NCBI RefSeq assembly: GCF_041154505.1
Contig: NZ_AP028672.1
Span: 3,140,501-3,204,500, forward strand
Direction of reading: 5' to 3'
Origin: Acidovorax sp. A79
GTDB taxonomy: Bacteria; Pseudomonadota; Gammaproteobacteria; Burkholderiales; Burkholderiaceae_C
DNA: 64,000 nucleotides
The position numbers and the translations under genes are program-made. The notes under the pieces were generated by a model that ran no database searches, had not been told where the DNA came from, and saw nothing but the letters and a program-made list of their open reading frames with translations. This document shows, one piece after another, positions 17,174 to 25,725 of the stretch (position 1 is the stretch's first letter; each line of letters starts with the position of its first letter).

Positions 17174-19249
17174 ATGGAGACAACACACAACACCCCGCCT
17201 TTCATTCCCCAGATCCGCCTGTACCAGGACTGGCTGCGCGACCAGCGCGGGCTGCAGTTCGACAGCTACGACGCCCTGTGGCGCTGGTCCACCACCGAGC
17301 TCGATGCCTTCTGGCAAAGCGTGTGGGACTACTTCAAGCTGGAGTCGCCCACGCCGCACACCGCCGTTCTGGGCCAGAACACCATGCCCGGCGCGCAGTG
17401 GTTCCCGGGCGCCCAGGTCAACTACGCGCGGCAGGCGCTGCGCCATGTGGACGCCGCCCACGCGGCCGGTCTGCCGGCCATCATCAGCCGCAACGAAAAG
17501 GGCCACCACCGCGAAATGAGCTGGCCCGAGCTGCGCCGCCAGGTCGCGTCGCTGGCGTTGCACCTGAAGGCCCAGGGCGTGGAGCCGGGCGACCGCGTGG
17601 CCGCCTACCTGCCCAACGTGCCGGAGGCGATGGTGGCCTTCCTCGCCACGGTGAGCATCGGCGGCGTGTGGAGCATCTGCGCGCCCGACATGGGCACCCA
17701 TGCGGTGCTCGACCGGTTCCGCCAGATCGAGCCCAAGGTGCTGATCGGCGTGGACGGCGTGACCTACGGCGGGCGCGACCACGACCGCACCGGCGTGCTG
17801 GCCGAGCTGCGCGCGGCGCTGCCCAGCCTGCGGCACGCGGTGTTGCTGGGCAATCTGGATGCTTCTGTTTCGATAGCTGGTTACGCAAGTTGGACAAGCG
17901 CTACAGCCAGAAATGATGCTGCAACTGAAGCTTTCGAACCGATGTGGCTGCCGTTCGACCACCCGCTGTGGATCGTCTATTCCAGCGGCACCACCGGCTT
18001 GCCCAAGCCCATCGTGCATGGCCACGGCGGCACGGTGCTGGTGGCGCTGCAGCTCAAGGTGCTGCACAACGACATCGGCTGCAGCTACGAGCCCAACAGC
18101 TTTGGCGAGCGCTACCACTGGTACAGCTCCACGGGCTGGGTGATGTGGAATGCACAGCTCTCGGGCCTGCTGTCGGGCACCACCTGCGTGATCTACGACG
18201 GCAACCCCGGCGGCAGCAAGGACCACCCCGACTGGGGCGTGCTGTGGCGCTTCGCGGCCGAGACGGGCGTGACCTTCTTCGGCGCGGGCGCGGCGTTTTT
18301 TGCCAACTGCATGAAGGCGGGCATCGCGCTGGCCGAATACGGCGACCTCACGCGCATCCGCGCCTTGGGTACCACCGGCTCGCCGCTGTCGCCCGAGGTG
18401 CAGGAATGGGGCACGGCGCAGTTCGAGGCCCTGGGCACGCACGACATCTGGTGGAACAACATCTCGGGCGGCACCGACTTTTGCGGCGCCTTCATCGGCG
18501 GCAATCGCGAGATGCCCCAGGTGCCCGGCGAGATGCAATGCCGCATGCTGGGCGCGGCCGTGGAATCCTGGAATGCCGAGGGCGTGCCGGTGATGGACGA
18601 GGTGGGCGAGCTGGTGTGCGCGCAGCCCATCCCGTCGATGCCGCTGTACCTGTGGGGGGACAAGGACGGTTCACGCTACCTGTCGAGCTACTTCGACATG
18701 TACCCGCCTGGCCACGGCCGCCAGCCCGGCGGCGGCGATGGCCCCGCGCGCATGGGCGCGGTGTGGCGCCACGGCGACTGGCTCAGGATCGGCGCCAACG
18801 GCGGCTGCGTCATCTACGGCCGCAGCGACGCCACCATCAACCGCCACGGCCTGCGCATGGGCACGAGCGAGATCTACAGCGCGGTCGAATCCCTGCCCGA
18901 GGTGCTCGACAGCCTGGTGGTGGACCTGGAATACCTGGGCCGAGAAAGCTACATGCCGCTGTTCGTGGTGCTGCGCCCCGGCAACGTGCTCGACGATGCC
19001 CTGCGCGCCCGCATCAACGGCGCGGTGCGCACGGCGCTGAGCCCGCGTTTCGTGCCCGACGACATCTTCGCGGTGGCCGAGGTGCCGCGCACCTTGAGCG
19101 GCAAGAAGCAGGAGCTGCCCATCAAGAAACTGCTGCTGGGCCAGCCCATCGAGAAGGTGGTGAACAAGGACGCCATGGCCAACCCGGGCTGCCTGGACTG
19201 GTATGTGGCGTTTGCCGCCGAGCGCGCGGCAGAAGTGCAAAATACATAG
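17174..19249 (+). CDS. aacS: Acetoacetyl-CoA synthetase, with a repeat-encoded insert
   Basis: A 691-residue AMP-forming ligase activating acetoacetate. The N-terminal ACAS block (YDALWRWSTTELDAFWQSVWDYF) and the P-loop YSSGTTGLPKPIVHGHGG (about residue 268) are typical, as are the later STGWVMWNAQLSGLLSG and the C-terminal LSGKKQELPIKKLL with the catalytic Lys. Residues about 229-251 (DASVSIAGYASWTSATARND...) are encoded by an in-frame copy of dispersed repeat family 1, lying just ahead of the P-loop. The last residues and the stop codon fall in another copy. Start ATG 17174 is chosen over 17123 by homology. Confidence 0.9.
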   Translation: METTHNTPPFIPQIRLYQDWLRDQRGLQFDSYDALWRWSTTELDAFWQSVWDYFKLESPTPHTAVLGQNTMPGAQWFPGAQVNYARQALRHVDAAHAAGLPAIISRNEKGHHREMSWPELRRQVASLALHLKAQGVEPGDRVAAYLPNVPEAMVAFLATVSIGGVWSICAPDMGTHAVLDRFRQIEPKVLIGVDGVTYGGRDHDRTGVLAELRAALPSLRHAVLLGNLDASVSIAGYASWTSATARNDAATEAFEPMWLPFDHPLWIVYSSGTTGLPKPIVHGHGGTVLVALQLKVLHNDIGCSYEPNSFGERYHWYSSTGWVMWNAQLSGLLSGTTCVIYDGNPGGSKDHPDWGVLWRFAAETGVTFFGAGAAFFANCMKAGIALAEYGDLTRIRALGTTGSPLSPEVQEWGTAQFEALGTHDIWWNNISGGTDFCGAFIGGNREMPQVPGEMQCRMLGAAVESWNAEGVPVMDEVGELVCAQPIPSMPLYLWGDKDGSRYLSSYFDMYPPGHGRQPGGGDGPARMGAVWRHGDWLRIGANGGCVIYGRSDATINRHGLRMGTSEIYSAVESLPEVLDSLVVDLEYLGRESYMPLFVVLRPGNVLDDALRARINGAVRTALSPRFVPDDIFAVAEVPRTLSGKKQELPIKKLLLGQPIEKVVNKDAMANPGCLDWYVAFAAERAAEVQNT
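17858..17927 (+). repeat. Dispersed repeat family 1, copy C, in-frame inside aacS
   Basis: ATGCTTCTGTTTCGATAGCTG...ACGCAAGTTGGACAAGCGCT...GCCAGAAATGATGC. It aligns without gaps to copy E (28540-28602), about 35 of 50 positions identical by hand count, including ATGCTTC, GATAGCTG, TGGACA and GCGCT. It contains no stop in the gene's frame. Confidence 0.75.
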
Positions 19250-19288
19250 CTGCCCGCGCTTGCGGGCTGTACGCTACAGCCCGGTTTG
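19237..19288 (+). repeat. Dispersed repeat family 1, copy D
   Basis: GCAAAATACATAGCTGCCCGCGCTTGCGGGCTGTACGCTACAGCCCGG. The aacS stop codon (TAG) is part of the ATAGCT box. It contains a GCCCGC-GCTT-GCGGGC hairpin and lies in the convergent gap before the LysR gene, so it could serve as a terminator. Confidence 0.7.
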
Positions 19289-20203
19289 ATCCATATCCGG
19301 GCCGGGGCGGGGCACGCTGGAAAAGCCCATCGCATGCTCGATGAAGCGCTCCACGAGCCGGCTGGCCTCCCCCGCGCGCCGCGCGAGCGCGATGCCCACC
19401 TTGAAGCCCGGCGGGTTGTCGGTGAGCGCCAGGCATTTCACGCCGGGCGGCACCACCAGCCGCGCGACGCCGGCCACCAGTCCCACGCCCAGGCCCGCGG
19501 CCACCAGGCTCATGATGGTCTGCACCTGCATGGCCTCCTGTGCCACGCGGGGTGAAAAGCCCGACAGCTGGCAGCGCAGAAGCGCCAGGGCGGACAGCCC
19601 GGGCACTTTGTCCTGCGGGTACATGATGAAGGGCTCGTCCGCCGCTTCCGAGAGCGCGATCGCGTCGCGCTTCGCCAGCGGGCCGTGCGCGGACACGGCG
19701 AGCACGAAATCGTCGCGGTCCATGGGCAGGAGCTCGAACGGCTCGGGGTGCAGAACCGGGTAGCGCACGAATCCCACGTCGAAGCGGCGCGCCAGCAGCC
19801 CGTCGAGGATTTCGGTCGATGTGGCCTCCGACAGCTCCAGCTCGATCTGCGGGTAGCGCGCCCGCACGGACGGGATCAGCTCCGGCAGCAGGGCATAGGT
19901 GGCCGATCCGATGATGCCCAGGCGCAGCAGGCCGCCCAGTCCCTCGCGCGCGTCCGCCACGGCCTGGCGGCAGCGCTCCGCATGAAACAGCGCCAGGTGC
20001 GCCTCGGGCAGCATGGCCTGGCCCTCGGCCGTCAGGCGCACGCCAGTGCTGTGGCGCTCGAACAGGCGGCTGCCCAGTTCCTCCTCCAGTTTGCGCACGG
20101 ACACCGACAGGGGCGGCTGGGCCATGTGCAGCAGCTCGGCGGTGCGGTGGAAGTTGCCGGTTTCCGCCAGGGTGACGAATTGGCGCAGCTGGCGCAGGTT
20201 CAT
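19274..20203 (-). CDS. LysR-family regulator of the acyl-CoA catabolic operon
   Basis: A 309-residue regulator. The N-terminal winged helix is plain (MNLRQLRQFVTLAETGNFHRTAELLHMAQPPLSVSVRKLEEELGSRLFERHSTGVRLTAEG, residues 1-60), followed by a two-lobe effector domain. It is transcribed divergently from the Bug gene at 20332, the first gene of a catabolic operon, with a CAAAC-N8-GTTTG dyad in between; this is the standard LysR arrangement. The effector is probably an acid or acyl-CoA of that pathway. Confidence 0.88.
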   Translation of the reverse strand: MNLRQLRQFVTLAETGNFHRTAELLHMAQPPLSVSVRKLEEELGSRLFERHSTGVRLTAEGQAMLPEAHLALFHAERCRQAVADAREGLGGLLRLGIIGSATYALLPELIPSVRARYPQIELELSEATSTEILDGLLARRFDVGFVRYPVLHPEPFELLPMDRDDFVLAVSAHGPLAKRDAIALSEAADEPFIMYPQDKVPGLSALALLRCQLSGFSPRVAQEAMQVQTIMSLVAAGLGVGLVAGVARLVVPPGVKCLALTDNPPGFKVGIALARRAGEASRLVERFIEHAMGFSSVPRPGPDMDQTGL

Positions 20204-20210
20204 GGGATAC

Positions 20211-20228
20211 CAAACAAATATCGGTTTG
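20211..20228. promoter_or_regulatory. Candidate LysR operator (CAAAC-N8-GTTTG)
   Basis: A short dyad in the A/T-rich divergent gap between the LysR gene and the Bug gene, 8 bp upstream of the LysR start codon. Placement suits autoregulation and activation of the divergent operon. Confidence 0.4.
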
Positions 20229-20331
20229 TGAATTTTTAATATTAGACAGCATGGGTGCCCGCTGCCTACATTCGCCTGCAGGCCTGGGCAGGGCCTGACG
20301 ATCAAAAAAATTCCATGAAGGAGACACCGTG

Positions 20332-21303
20332 ATGCAATCCCGTAGAACCGTGGCCGGCGCGCTGCTGGCGCTTGCCGCCACGGCCCTGGCCCCCGCCGTG
20401 CAAGCCCAGGCATTCCCTGCCAAAACCATCAAGTTCGTCGTGCCCTTCGGCCCCGGCAGCGGCACCGACACCTCGGCGCGCTACTTCGCGCGCAAGCTGC
20501 AGGACCTCACGGGCCAGGCCGTGGTGGTGGAAAACAAGCCCGGCGCCAACGGCTTTATCGCCGTCAAGCAAGTGCTGTCGGCGCCGGCCGACGGCTACAC
20601 CGTCTTCATCGGCAGCAACTCCACGCTGGCGGTGAACGCCGCGTTGTTCAAGGAGCTGCCGTACGACCCGGTGAAGGACTTCTCGCCGCTGACCATGATG
20701 ATGCGTTCGCCCGCCATGATCGCGGCCATGCCCAAGGCGGCGTACAGCGACCTCAAGGGCCTGATCGCCTACGCCAAGGCCAGCCCGGGCAAGGTGAACT
20801 TCGGCGCGGGCTCGGCCGGCTACCAGCTCATGGGCGAGTTGCTCAACGACACGGCGGGCATCCACACCGTGCACGTGCCCTTCAAGGGCGCCGGCGAGAC
20901 CATGACGGCCGTGGCCTCGGGCACCGTCGACTACACCTTCGCCGAGGTGACCGCCGTGCAGGAGCTAGCCAAGGGCGGCCGCGTGAAGGTGCTGGCCGTG
21001 GCGTCCGACAAGCGCGTGGCCGCGGCGCCGGACGTGCCCACCGCCACGGAAGCGGGCCTGCCGGGCTTCGAGGCCTACACGTGGGTGGGCGCCATGGTCA
21101 GCGCCCAGACCCCCGCCGCCGAAACCGCCCGGCTGGCCGAGCTGTTCACCGTCATCTCCAGGATGGACGAGACCCGTTCCTTCTACGAGCGCATCGGAGC
21201 CACCGCCATGACCGGTGGGCCCGCGCAGATGCACGAGTTCCAGAAAAACGAGATCGTGCTGTGGAAGCGCATCGTCACCCAGGCCAAGGTGCCGCTGCAA
21301 TGA
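20332..21303 (+). CDS. Bug/TctC-family periplasmic binding protein
   Basis: A 323-residue tripartite-tricarboxylate-type binding protein. The signal peptide ends at AVQAQA (residue about 26); the mature part begins with FPAKTIKFVVPFGPGSGTDTSARYFARKL and contains VVVENKPGANGFIAVKQV, both standard for Bug proteins. GTG 20329 and ATG 20332 are adjacent; ATG is preferred, 8 bp from AAGGAG. Its stop overlaps the CoA-transferase start (ATGA). Bug proteins bind carboxylates; no TctA/TctB membrane partners are nearby. Confidence 0.9.
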   Translation: MQSRRTVAGALLALAATALAPAVQAQAFPAKTIKFVVPFGPGSGTDTSARYFARKLQDLTGQAVVVENKPGANGFIAVKQVLSAPADGYTVFIGSNSTLAVNAALFKELPYDPVKDFSPLTMMMRSPAMIAAMPKAAYSDLKGLIAYAKASPGKVNFGAGSAGYQLMGELLNDTAGIHTVHVPFKGAGETMTAVASGTVDYTFAEVTAVQELAKGGRVKVLAVASDKRVAAAPDVPTATEAGLPGFEAYTWVGAMVSAQTPAAETARLAELFTVISRMDETRSFYERIGATAMTGGPAQMHEFQKNEIVLWKRIVTQAKVPLQ

Positions 21304-22547
21304 GCGGTGCTCCCGCCGCGCAGCCGGGTGCGCTGCAGCATGTGAAGGTGCTCGACCTGTCCCGCGTGCTGGCCGGCCCCTGGGCCGCGCAGACCCTGGG
21401 CGACCTGGGGGCCGAAGTGATCAAGGTCGAGCGCCCGGGCACCGGCGACGACACCCGCGCCTGGGGCCCTCCCCATGTGACGGACGCGGCGGGCCGGCCC
21501 ACCGGCGAGTCGGCCTATTACATGTGCACCAACCGCAACAAGCAGTCGGTGACGGTGGACTTCACCCGGCCCGAGGGTCAGCAGATCGTGCGCGAGCTCG
21601 CGGCGCGGTGCGACGTGCTCATCGAGAATTTCAAGACCGGCGGCCTGGCGCAGTACGGGCTCGACCATGTGAGCCTGAGCGCGCTGAACCCGCGCCTGGT
21701 GTACTGCTCCGTGACCGGCTTTGGCCAGGACGGCCCCTACGCGCACCGCGCGGGCTACGACTTCCTGATCCAGGGCATGGGTGGGCTCATGAGCATCAGC
21801 GGCCACCCCGACGGGGCACCCGGCGGCGGTCCCATGAAGGTGGGCGTGGCGCTCACCGACATCCTCACCGGGCTGTATGCGAGCACGGCCATCCTCGCTG
21901 CGCTGCAGGCGCGCGAACACACGGGCCGGGGCCAGCACATCGACCTGGCGCTGCTCGACGTGGGCGTGGCCTGCCTGGCCAACCAGGGCATGAATTACCT
22001 GTACGGCGACAAGGTGCCGCAGCGCATGGGCAATGCGCACCCGAACACCGTGCCCTACCAGGACTTCCCCACGCAGGACGGCCACATGATCCTGGCCATT
22101 GGCAACGACGGACAGTTTGCACGCTTTTGCCATGCCATCGGCGAACCGGACTGGGCGCAGGACGAACGCTTCGTGTGCAACGCCGGCCGCCTGGCCCACC
22201 GGGAGGAACTGGTCGGCCGCATCCGCGCCGCCACGGTGGCGCGCACCACGCGCGACTGGATCGCTCTGCTGGAGCGGCACGCCGTGCCCTGCGGCCCCAT
22301 CAACACCGTGCGCGATGTGTTCGAGGACCCACAGGTCCAGGCCCGGGGCCTGCGGATCGCGATGCCGCACCCGCAGGCGGGCGAGGTGCCGCTGGTGGCC
22401 AGCCCCATCCGCCTGTCGGACACGCCCGTCACTTACCGCCACACGCCCCCGCAGCTGGGCCAGCACACCGACGAGGTGCTGGCCCGCTACCTGGGTTTTT
22501 CGCCCGCGCAATTGCAGGCCTACAAGGACGACGGAGTTTTGGGATGA
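21300..22547 (+). CDS. CaiB/BaiF-type (class III) CoA-transferase
   Basis: A 415-residue enzyme that moves CoA onto a carboxylic acid. The N-terminal block VKVLDLSRVLAGPWAAQTLGDLGAEVIKVERPGTGDDTR is diagnostic, as is the CSVTGFGQDGPYAHRAGYDFLIQGMGGLMSISG segment. The catalytic Asp of the family should lie in the LNPRLVYCS..GYD region. Both ends overlap its neighbours by 4 bp (ATGA), so it is locked into the operon between the Bug gene and an acyl-CoA dehydrogenase. It likely activates the acid imported with the Bug protein. Confidence 0.92.
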   Translation: MSGAPAAQPGALQHVKVLDLSRVLAGPWAAQTLGDLGAEVIKVERPGTGDDTRAWGPPHVTDAAGRPTGESAYYMCTNRNKQSVTVDFTRPEGQQIVRELAARCDVLIENFKTGGLAQYGLDHVSLSALNPRLVYCSVTGFGQDGPYAHRAGYDFLIQGMGGLMSISGHPDGAPGGGPMKVGVALTDILTGLYASTAILAALQAREHTGRGQHIDLALLDVGVACLANQGMNYLYGDKVPQRMGNAHPNTVPYQDFPTQDGHMILAIGNDGQFARFCHAIGEPDWAQDERFVCNAGRLAHREELVGRIRAATVARTTRDWIALLERHAVPCGPINTVRDVFEDPQVQARGLRIAMPHPQAGEVPLVASPIRLSDTPVTYRHTPPQLGQHTDEVLARYLGFSPAQLQAYKDDGVLG

Positions 22548-23701
22548 GCACCCTGGATTCACTGGCGCTCACGCGCATTCCCGCTGAAGACGAGGCACTG
22601 CGCGCCGAGGTGCGCGCCTTCCTGCAGGAGGCCATTGCCGACCTGCCCGCGCACATCCGCGCGCGCTCCTGGGGCGGCTACAGCAGCGCTCTGAGCCGCC
22701 GGCTGGGAGACAAGGGCTGGATCGGCATCACGCTGCCCAGGGCGTACGGCGGGGGCGGGCGCAGCGCGTTCACGCGCTACGTGCTGGTGGAGGAATACCT
22801 GGCCTGCGGCGCCCCCGTGGGTTCGCACTGGATCGCCGACCGCCAGAGCGCGCCCCTGATCCTGAAGTACGGCACCGAGGCGCAAAAGCAGTTCTACATT
22901 CCGCGCGTGTGCAAGGGCGAGGCGTTCTTCTGCATCGGCATGAGCGAACCCAACGCGGGTTCGGACCTGGCCAGCGTGAAGACGCGCGCCGTGCCCAATG
23001 CGCAAGGCTTTGTGCTCAACGGCCAGAAGATCTGGACCACCAACGCCCACCACTGCCAGTACATGATCGCGCTGGTACGCACCTCGGGCACCTCCGAGGA
23101 CCGCCACCAGGGCCTGTCGCAGGTCATCGTGGACCTGTCGCTGCCGGGGGTCACGGTGCGCCCCATCGAAGACCTCTCGGGCGACAGCCATTTTTGCGAG
23201 GTGTTCTTCGACAACGTGCAGCTGGGGCCGGATGCGCTCATTGGCGCCGAGGGCCAGGGCTGGGAGCAGGTCACGGCGGAGCTGGCGTTCGAGCGCAGCG
23301 GGCCCGAGCGCCTGTTCTCCTCCATCGTGCTGTTCGACCAGTGGCTCGGCTACGTGCGCACGCCCCAGGGACGCACCGACTCGGCCGTGCGGCTGGCGGG
23401 CAAGGTGCTCACGCAGCTGGCGCCGCTGCGCGCCATGTCCGTGTCGGTGCAGGAAAAACTCACGCAGGGCGCGAGCCCCATCGTCGAGGCGGCGCTGGTG
23501 AAGGAGCTTGGAACCACCCTCGAGCAGATGATTCCAGCGGCCATTGCCGAGGACCTGTTCGCGCGCGAGGCCGAGGACGTGCCCGTGGAGCTCCTGATGA
23601 CGCTCAAGTACGTGACCGAGGCCTCGCCCTCCTTCTCGCTGCGCGGCGGCACGCGCGACATCCTGCGCGGAATGATCGCCCGCGGCCTGGGCTTGAGATG
23701 A
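22544..23701 (+). CDS. Acyl-CoA dehydrogenase, subunit with intact N-terminal/middle domains
   Basis: A 385-residue flavoprotein. The N-terminal and middle domains are well conserved: GWIGITLPRAYGGGG, then CIGMSEPNAGSDLASVKTRA and LNGQKIWTTNAHHCQYM (FAD and substrate contacts). The C-terminal half lacks the QxFGRPI...Q FAD-contact motif but ends in SLRGGTRDILRGMIARGLGL, close to the usual GGTSEIQ block. The next gene has the complementary set of motifs, so the two probably form a heteromeric enzyme. Confidence 0.88.
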   Translation: MSTLDSLALTRIPAEDEALRAEVRAFLQEAIADLPAHIRARSWGGYSSALSRRLGDKGWIGITLPRAYGGGGRSAFTRYVLVEEYLACGAPVGSHWIADRQSAPLILKYGTEAQKQFYIPRVCKGEAFFCIGMSEPNAGSDLASVKTRAVPNAQGFVLNGQKIWTTNAHHCQYMIALVRTSGTSEDRHQGLSQVIVDLSLPGVTVRPIEDLSGDSHFCEVFFDNVQLGPDALIGAEGQGWEQVTAELAFERSGPERLFSSIVLFDQWLGYVRTPQGRTDSAVRLAGKVLTQLAPLRAMSVSVQEKLTQGASPIVEAALVKELGTTLEQMIPAAIAEDLFAREAEDVPVELLMTLKYVTEASPSFSLRGGTRDILRGMIARGLGLR

Positions 23702-23826
23702 GACACCCCTGGGCTGCTGCGCGGCATCTCTCGCGCGCTGCGTGGGGACCGTGCCTGGCGCCTCCGACCGGGCCGCGCTTCGGCCAGGGGCCGGGGGCAG
23801 TGTGTGCAACGCAATGGATGACCGAC

Positions 23827-24867
23827 ATGAGCATGAATGACAACGACCTGTTCGCCGATGCCGCGCACGACGTGCTGGCGGACCGGTGCACCCCCGCCGT
23901 GGTGCGCGCCATCGAGTGCGGCGGGCGCGCGGCGGATGCCGCGCGGGGCCTGTGGGAGCAGCTGGAATCCACCGGCCTGGCCGACGCCCTGCTGGGCGAA
24001 GACGAGGGGGGGGCGGGCCTGGAACTGGACCAGGCCTTTGGCGTGCTGGAGCAATGCGGTGCCCACGCGCTGCCGCTGCCCCTGGCCGAGACCATGGTGG
24101 CGCGGGCCTTGCTGGCCCAGGCAGGGCTGGTGCGCCCGCAGGGCAGCATCGCCCTGGCCCGCGGCCAGCGTGGCGCCGGCGGCGGTCTGCACTGCGCGCT
24201 GGTGCGCGGCGGCCAGGTGGCCGATACGGTGCTGGTGCAGGCCGGCGGCGCCTGGCACCTGCTTCCCGTCGACGGCGCCCACGCCCATGCGCATGCACTG
24301 GCGCTGGATGCGGCGCTGACCTGGTCGGCCGCGCAGTGCGATGCCGCCTCCACGGTGGCCGTGGATGCCGCACTGGATGTGCGCACCCTGCAGGCCGCGG
24401 TGGTGGCAGCGCAGATGGCCGGCGCCCTCAGCAGCGTGTTCCAGCGCACCCTGCGGTACGCCAACGAACGCCAGCAATTCGGCCGCCCCATCGGCAAGTT
24501 CCAGGCCGTCCAGCACCAGCTGGCCGTGATGAGCGAACACGTGTTTGCCGCGCGCATGGCCGCGCAGCTCGGCTGCAGCGGCGGCGGCGTGGGCATCCAG
24601 CCCGACCGCCTGCGCGTGGCGACCGCCAAGGCGCGCTGCAGCGAGGCCGCGCTGGCCGTGTCGGAAGCCGCCCACGCCATCCACGGCGCCATCGGCTTCA
24701 CCGAGGAGCATGACCTGCAGCTCTTCACCCGGCGCCTGCATGCCTGGCGCCAGACGGCCGGCAGCGAGGGGTACTGGCACACCGTGGCCGGCGAGGCGCT
24801 GCTGCAGCACAGCGGCATCACGCTCGATCTGGTGCGCCGCATCACCGACGTCGAATTCCCGGCCTGA
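23827..24867 (+). CDS. Acyl-CoA dehydrogenase, partner subunit with FAD-contact C-terminal domain
   Basis: A 346-residue protein. The N-terminal and middle domains are degenerate and short (no SEPxxGSD or WITN motif), but the C-terminal domain is well kept: RYANERQQFGRPIGKFQAVQHQLAVM (about residues 206-231) and AIHGAIGFTEEHDLQLFTRRL. Possible starts are ATG 23818, 23827 and 23833; none has a strong ribosome site, and 23827 is a compromise. A 125-bp gap separates it from the first dehydrogenase. Paired split dehydrogenases of this kind are known as alpha2-beta2 enzymes in steroid side-chain degradation. Confidence 0.82.
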   Translation: MSMNDNDLFADAAHDVLADRCTPAVVRAIECGGRAADAARGLWEQLESTGLADALLGEDEGGAGLELDQAFGVLEQCGAHALPLPLAETMVARALLAQAGLVRPQGSIALARGQRGAGGGLHCALVRGGQVADTVLVQAGGAWHLLPVDGAHAHAHALALDAALTWSAAQCDAASTVAVDAALDVRTLQAAVVAAQMAGALSSVFQRTLRYANERQQFGRPIGKFQAVQHQLAVMSEHVFAARMAAQLGCSGGGVGIQPDRLRVATAKARCSEAALAVSEAAHAIHGAIGFTEEHDLQLFTRRLHAWRQTAGSEGYWHTVAGEALLQHSGITLDLVRRITDVEFPA

Positions 24868-24897
24868 GTGCCACTTCGCTGACTGGAGACATTTGCC

Positions 24898-25686
24898 ATG
24901 GCCTTTCTGACCATTGAACGCGACGGCGGCATCCTCACCGCCACCATGAACCAGCCCGAAACGCGCAACGCGCTCACCGGCAACACCGCGGTGGACGAGT
25001 TCGTGCAGCTGTGCGAGGACGTGCGCCGGGATGCCGGCGTCAAGGTGCTGATCCTCACGGGCGCGGGCCCCATCTTCAGCTCGGGCGGCAACGTCAAGGA
25101 CATGAAGCGCTTCTTTGATGATGCGTGCACGCCCGACCTGATCCGCGAGGAGTACCGCCAGGGCATCCAGCGCATCCCCCAGGCGCTGTACCAGCTCGAT
25201 GTTCCCGTGATCTGCGCCGTCAACGGCCCGGCCATCGGCGCGGGGCTGGACCTGGCCTGCATGTGCGACATCCGCATCGCCAGCGAGGCGGCCACCTTCG
25301 CCGAGAGTTTTGTGCGCGTGGGCATCGTGCCCGGCGACGGTGGTGCCTGGCTGCTGCCGCGCGCGGTCGGCAGGGCCAAGGCGTCCGAGATGGCGTTCAC
25401 CGGCGAGGCCATCGGCGCGCAGGAGGCGTTGGCCTGCGGCCTGGTGAGTCGCGTGGTGGCGGCGGACCAGTTGCTGCCCGCCGCGCGGGCGCTGGCCGCC
25501 AGGATCGCGGCCAACCCCGGCGCCGTGATGCGGATGACAAAACGCCTGCTGCGCGAGGGCGAACACGCCTCGCTGGCCTCGCTGCTGGAGACTTCGGCGG
25601 GCTACCAGGCCATCGCGCACAAGACGGCAGACCACCGGGAAGCGGTGACCGCCTTCATTGAAAAACGCGCGCCGAAGTTCCAGTGA
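24898..25686 (+). CDS. Enoyl-CoA hydratase/isomerase
   Basis: A 262-residue crotonase-fold protein. The oxyanion-hole segments are IFSSGGNVKDM (about residue 59-70) and VNGPAIGAGLDLACMCDIRIAS (about 108-129). The position equivalent to the first catalytic Glu is in GPAIGAGLDLAC..., and the second in FAESFVRVGIVPGDGGAWLLPR, where GDGG replaces the common EGGG/DAGG, so Asp may act as the base. Thirty bp after the dehydrogenase pair, it fits the hydration step of the same pathway. Confidence 0.9.
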   Translation: MAFLTIERDGGILTATMNQPETRNALTGNTAVDEFVQLCEDVRRDAGVKVLILTGAGPIFSSGGNVKDMKRFFDDACTPDLIREEYRQGIQRIPQALYQLDVPVICAVNGPAIGAGLDLACMCDIRIASEAATFAESFVRVGIVPGDGGAWLLPRAVGRAKASEMAFTGEAIGAQEALACGLVSRVVAADQLLPAARALAARIAANPGAVMRMTKRLLREGEHASLASLLETSAGYQAIAHKTADHREAVTAFIEKRAPKFQ

Positions 25687-25725
25687 GGCACCGTGCCCGC
25701 CCACCCGCCTTCGGAAGGATGTGAG

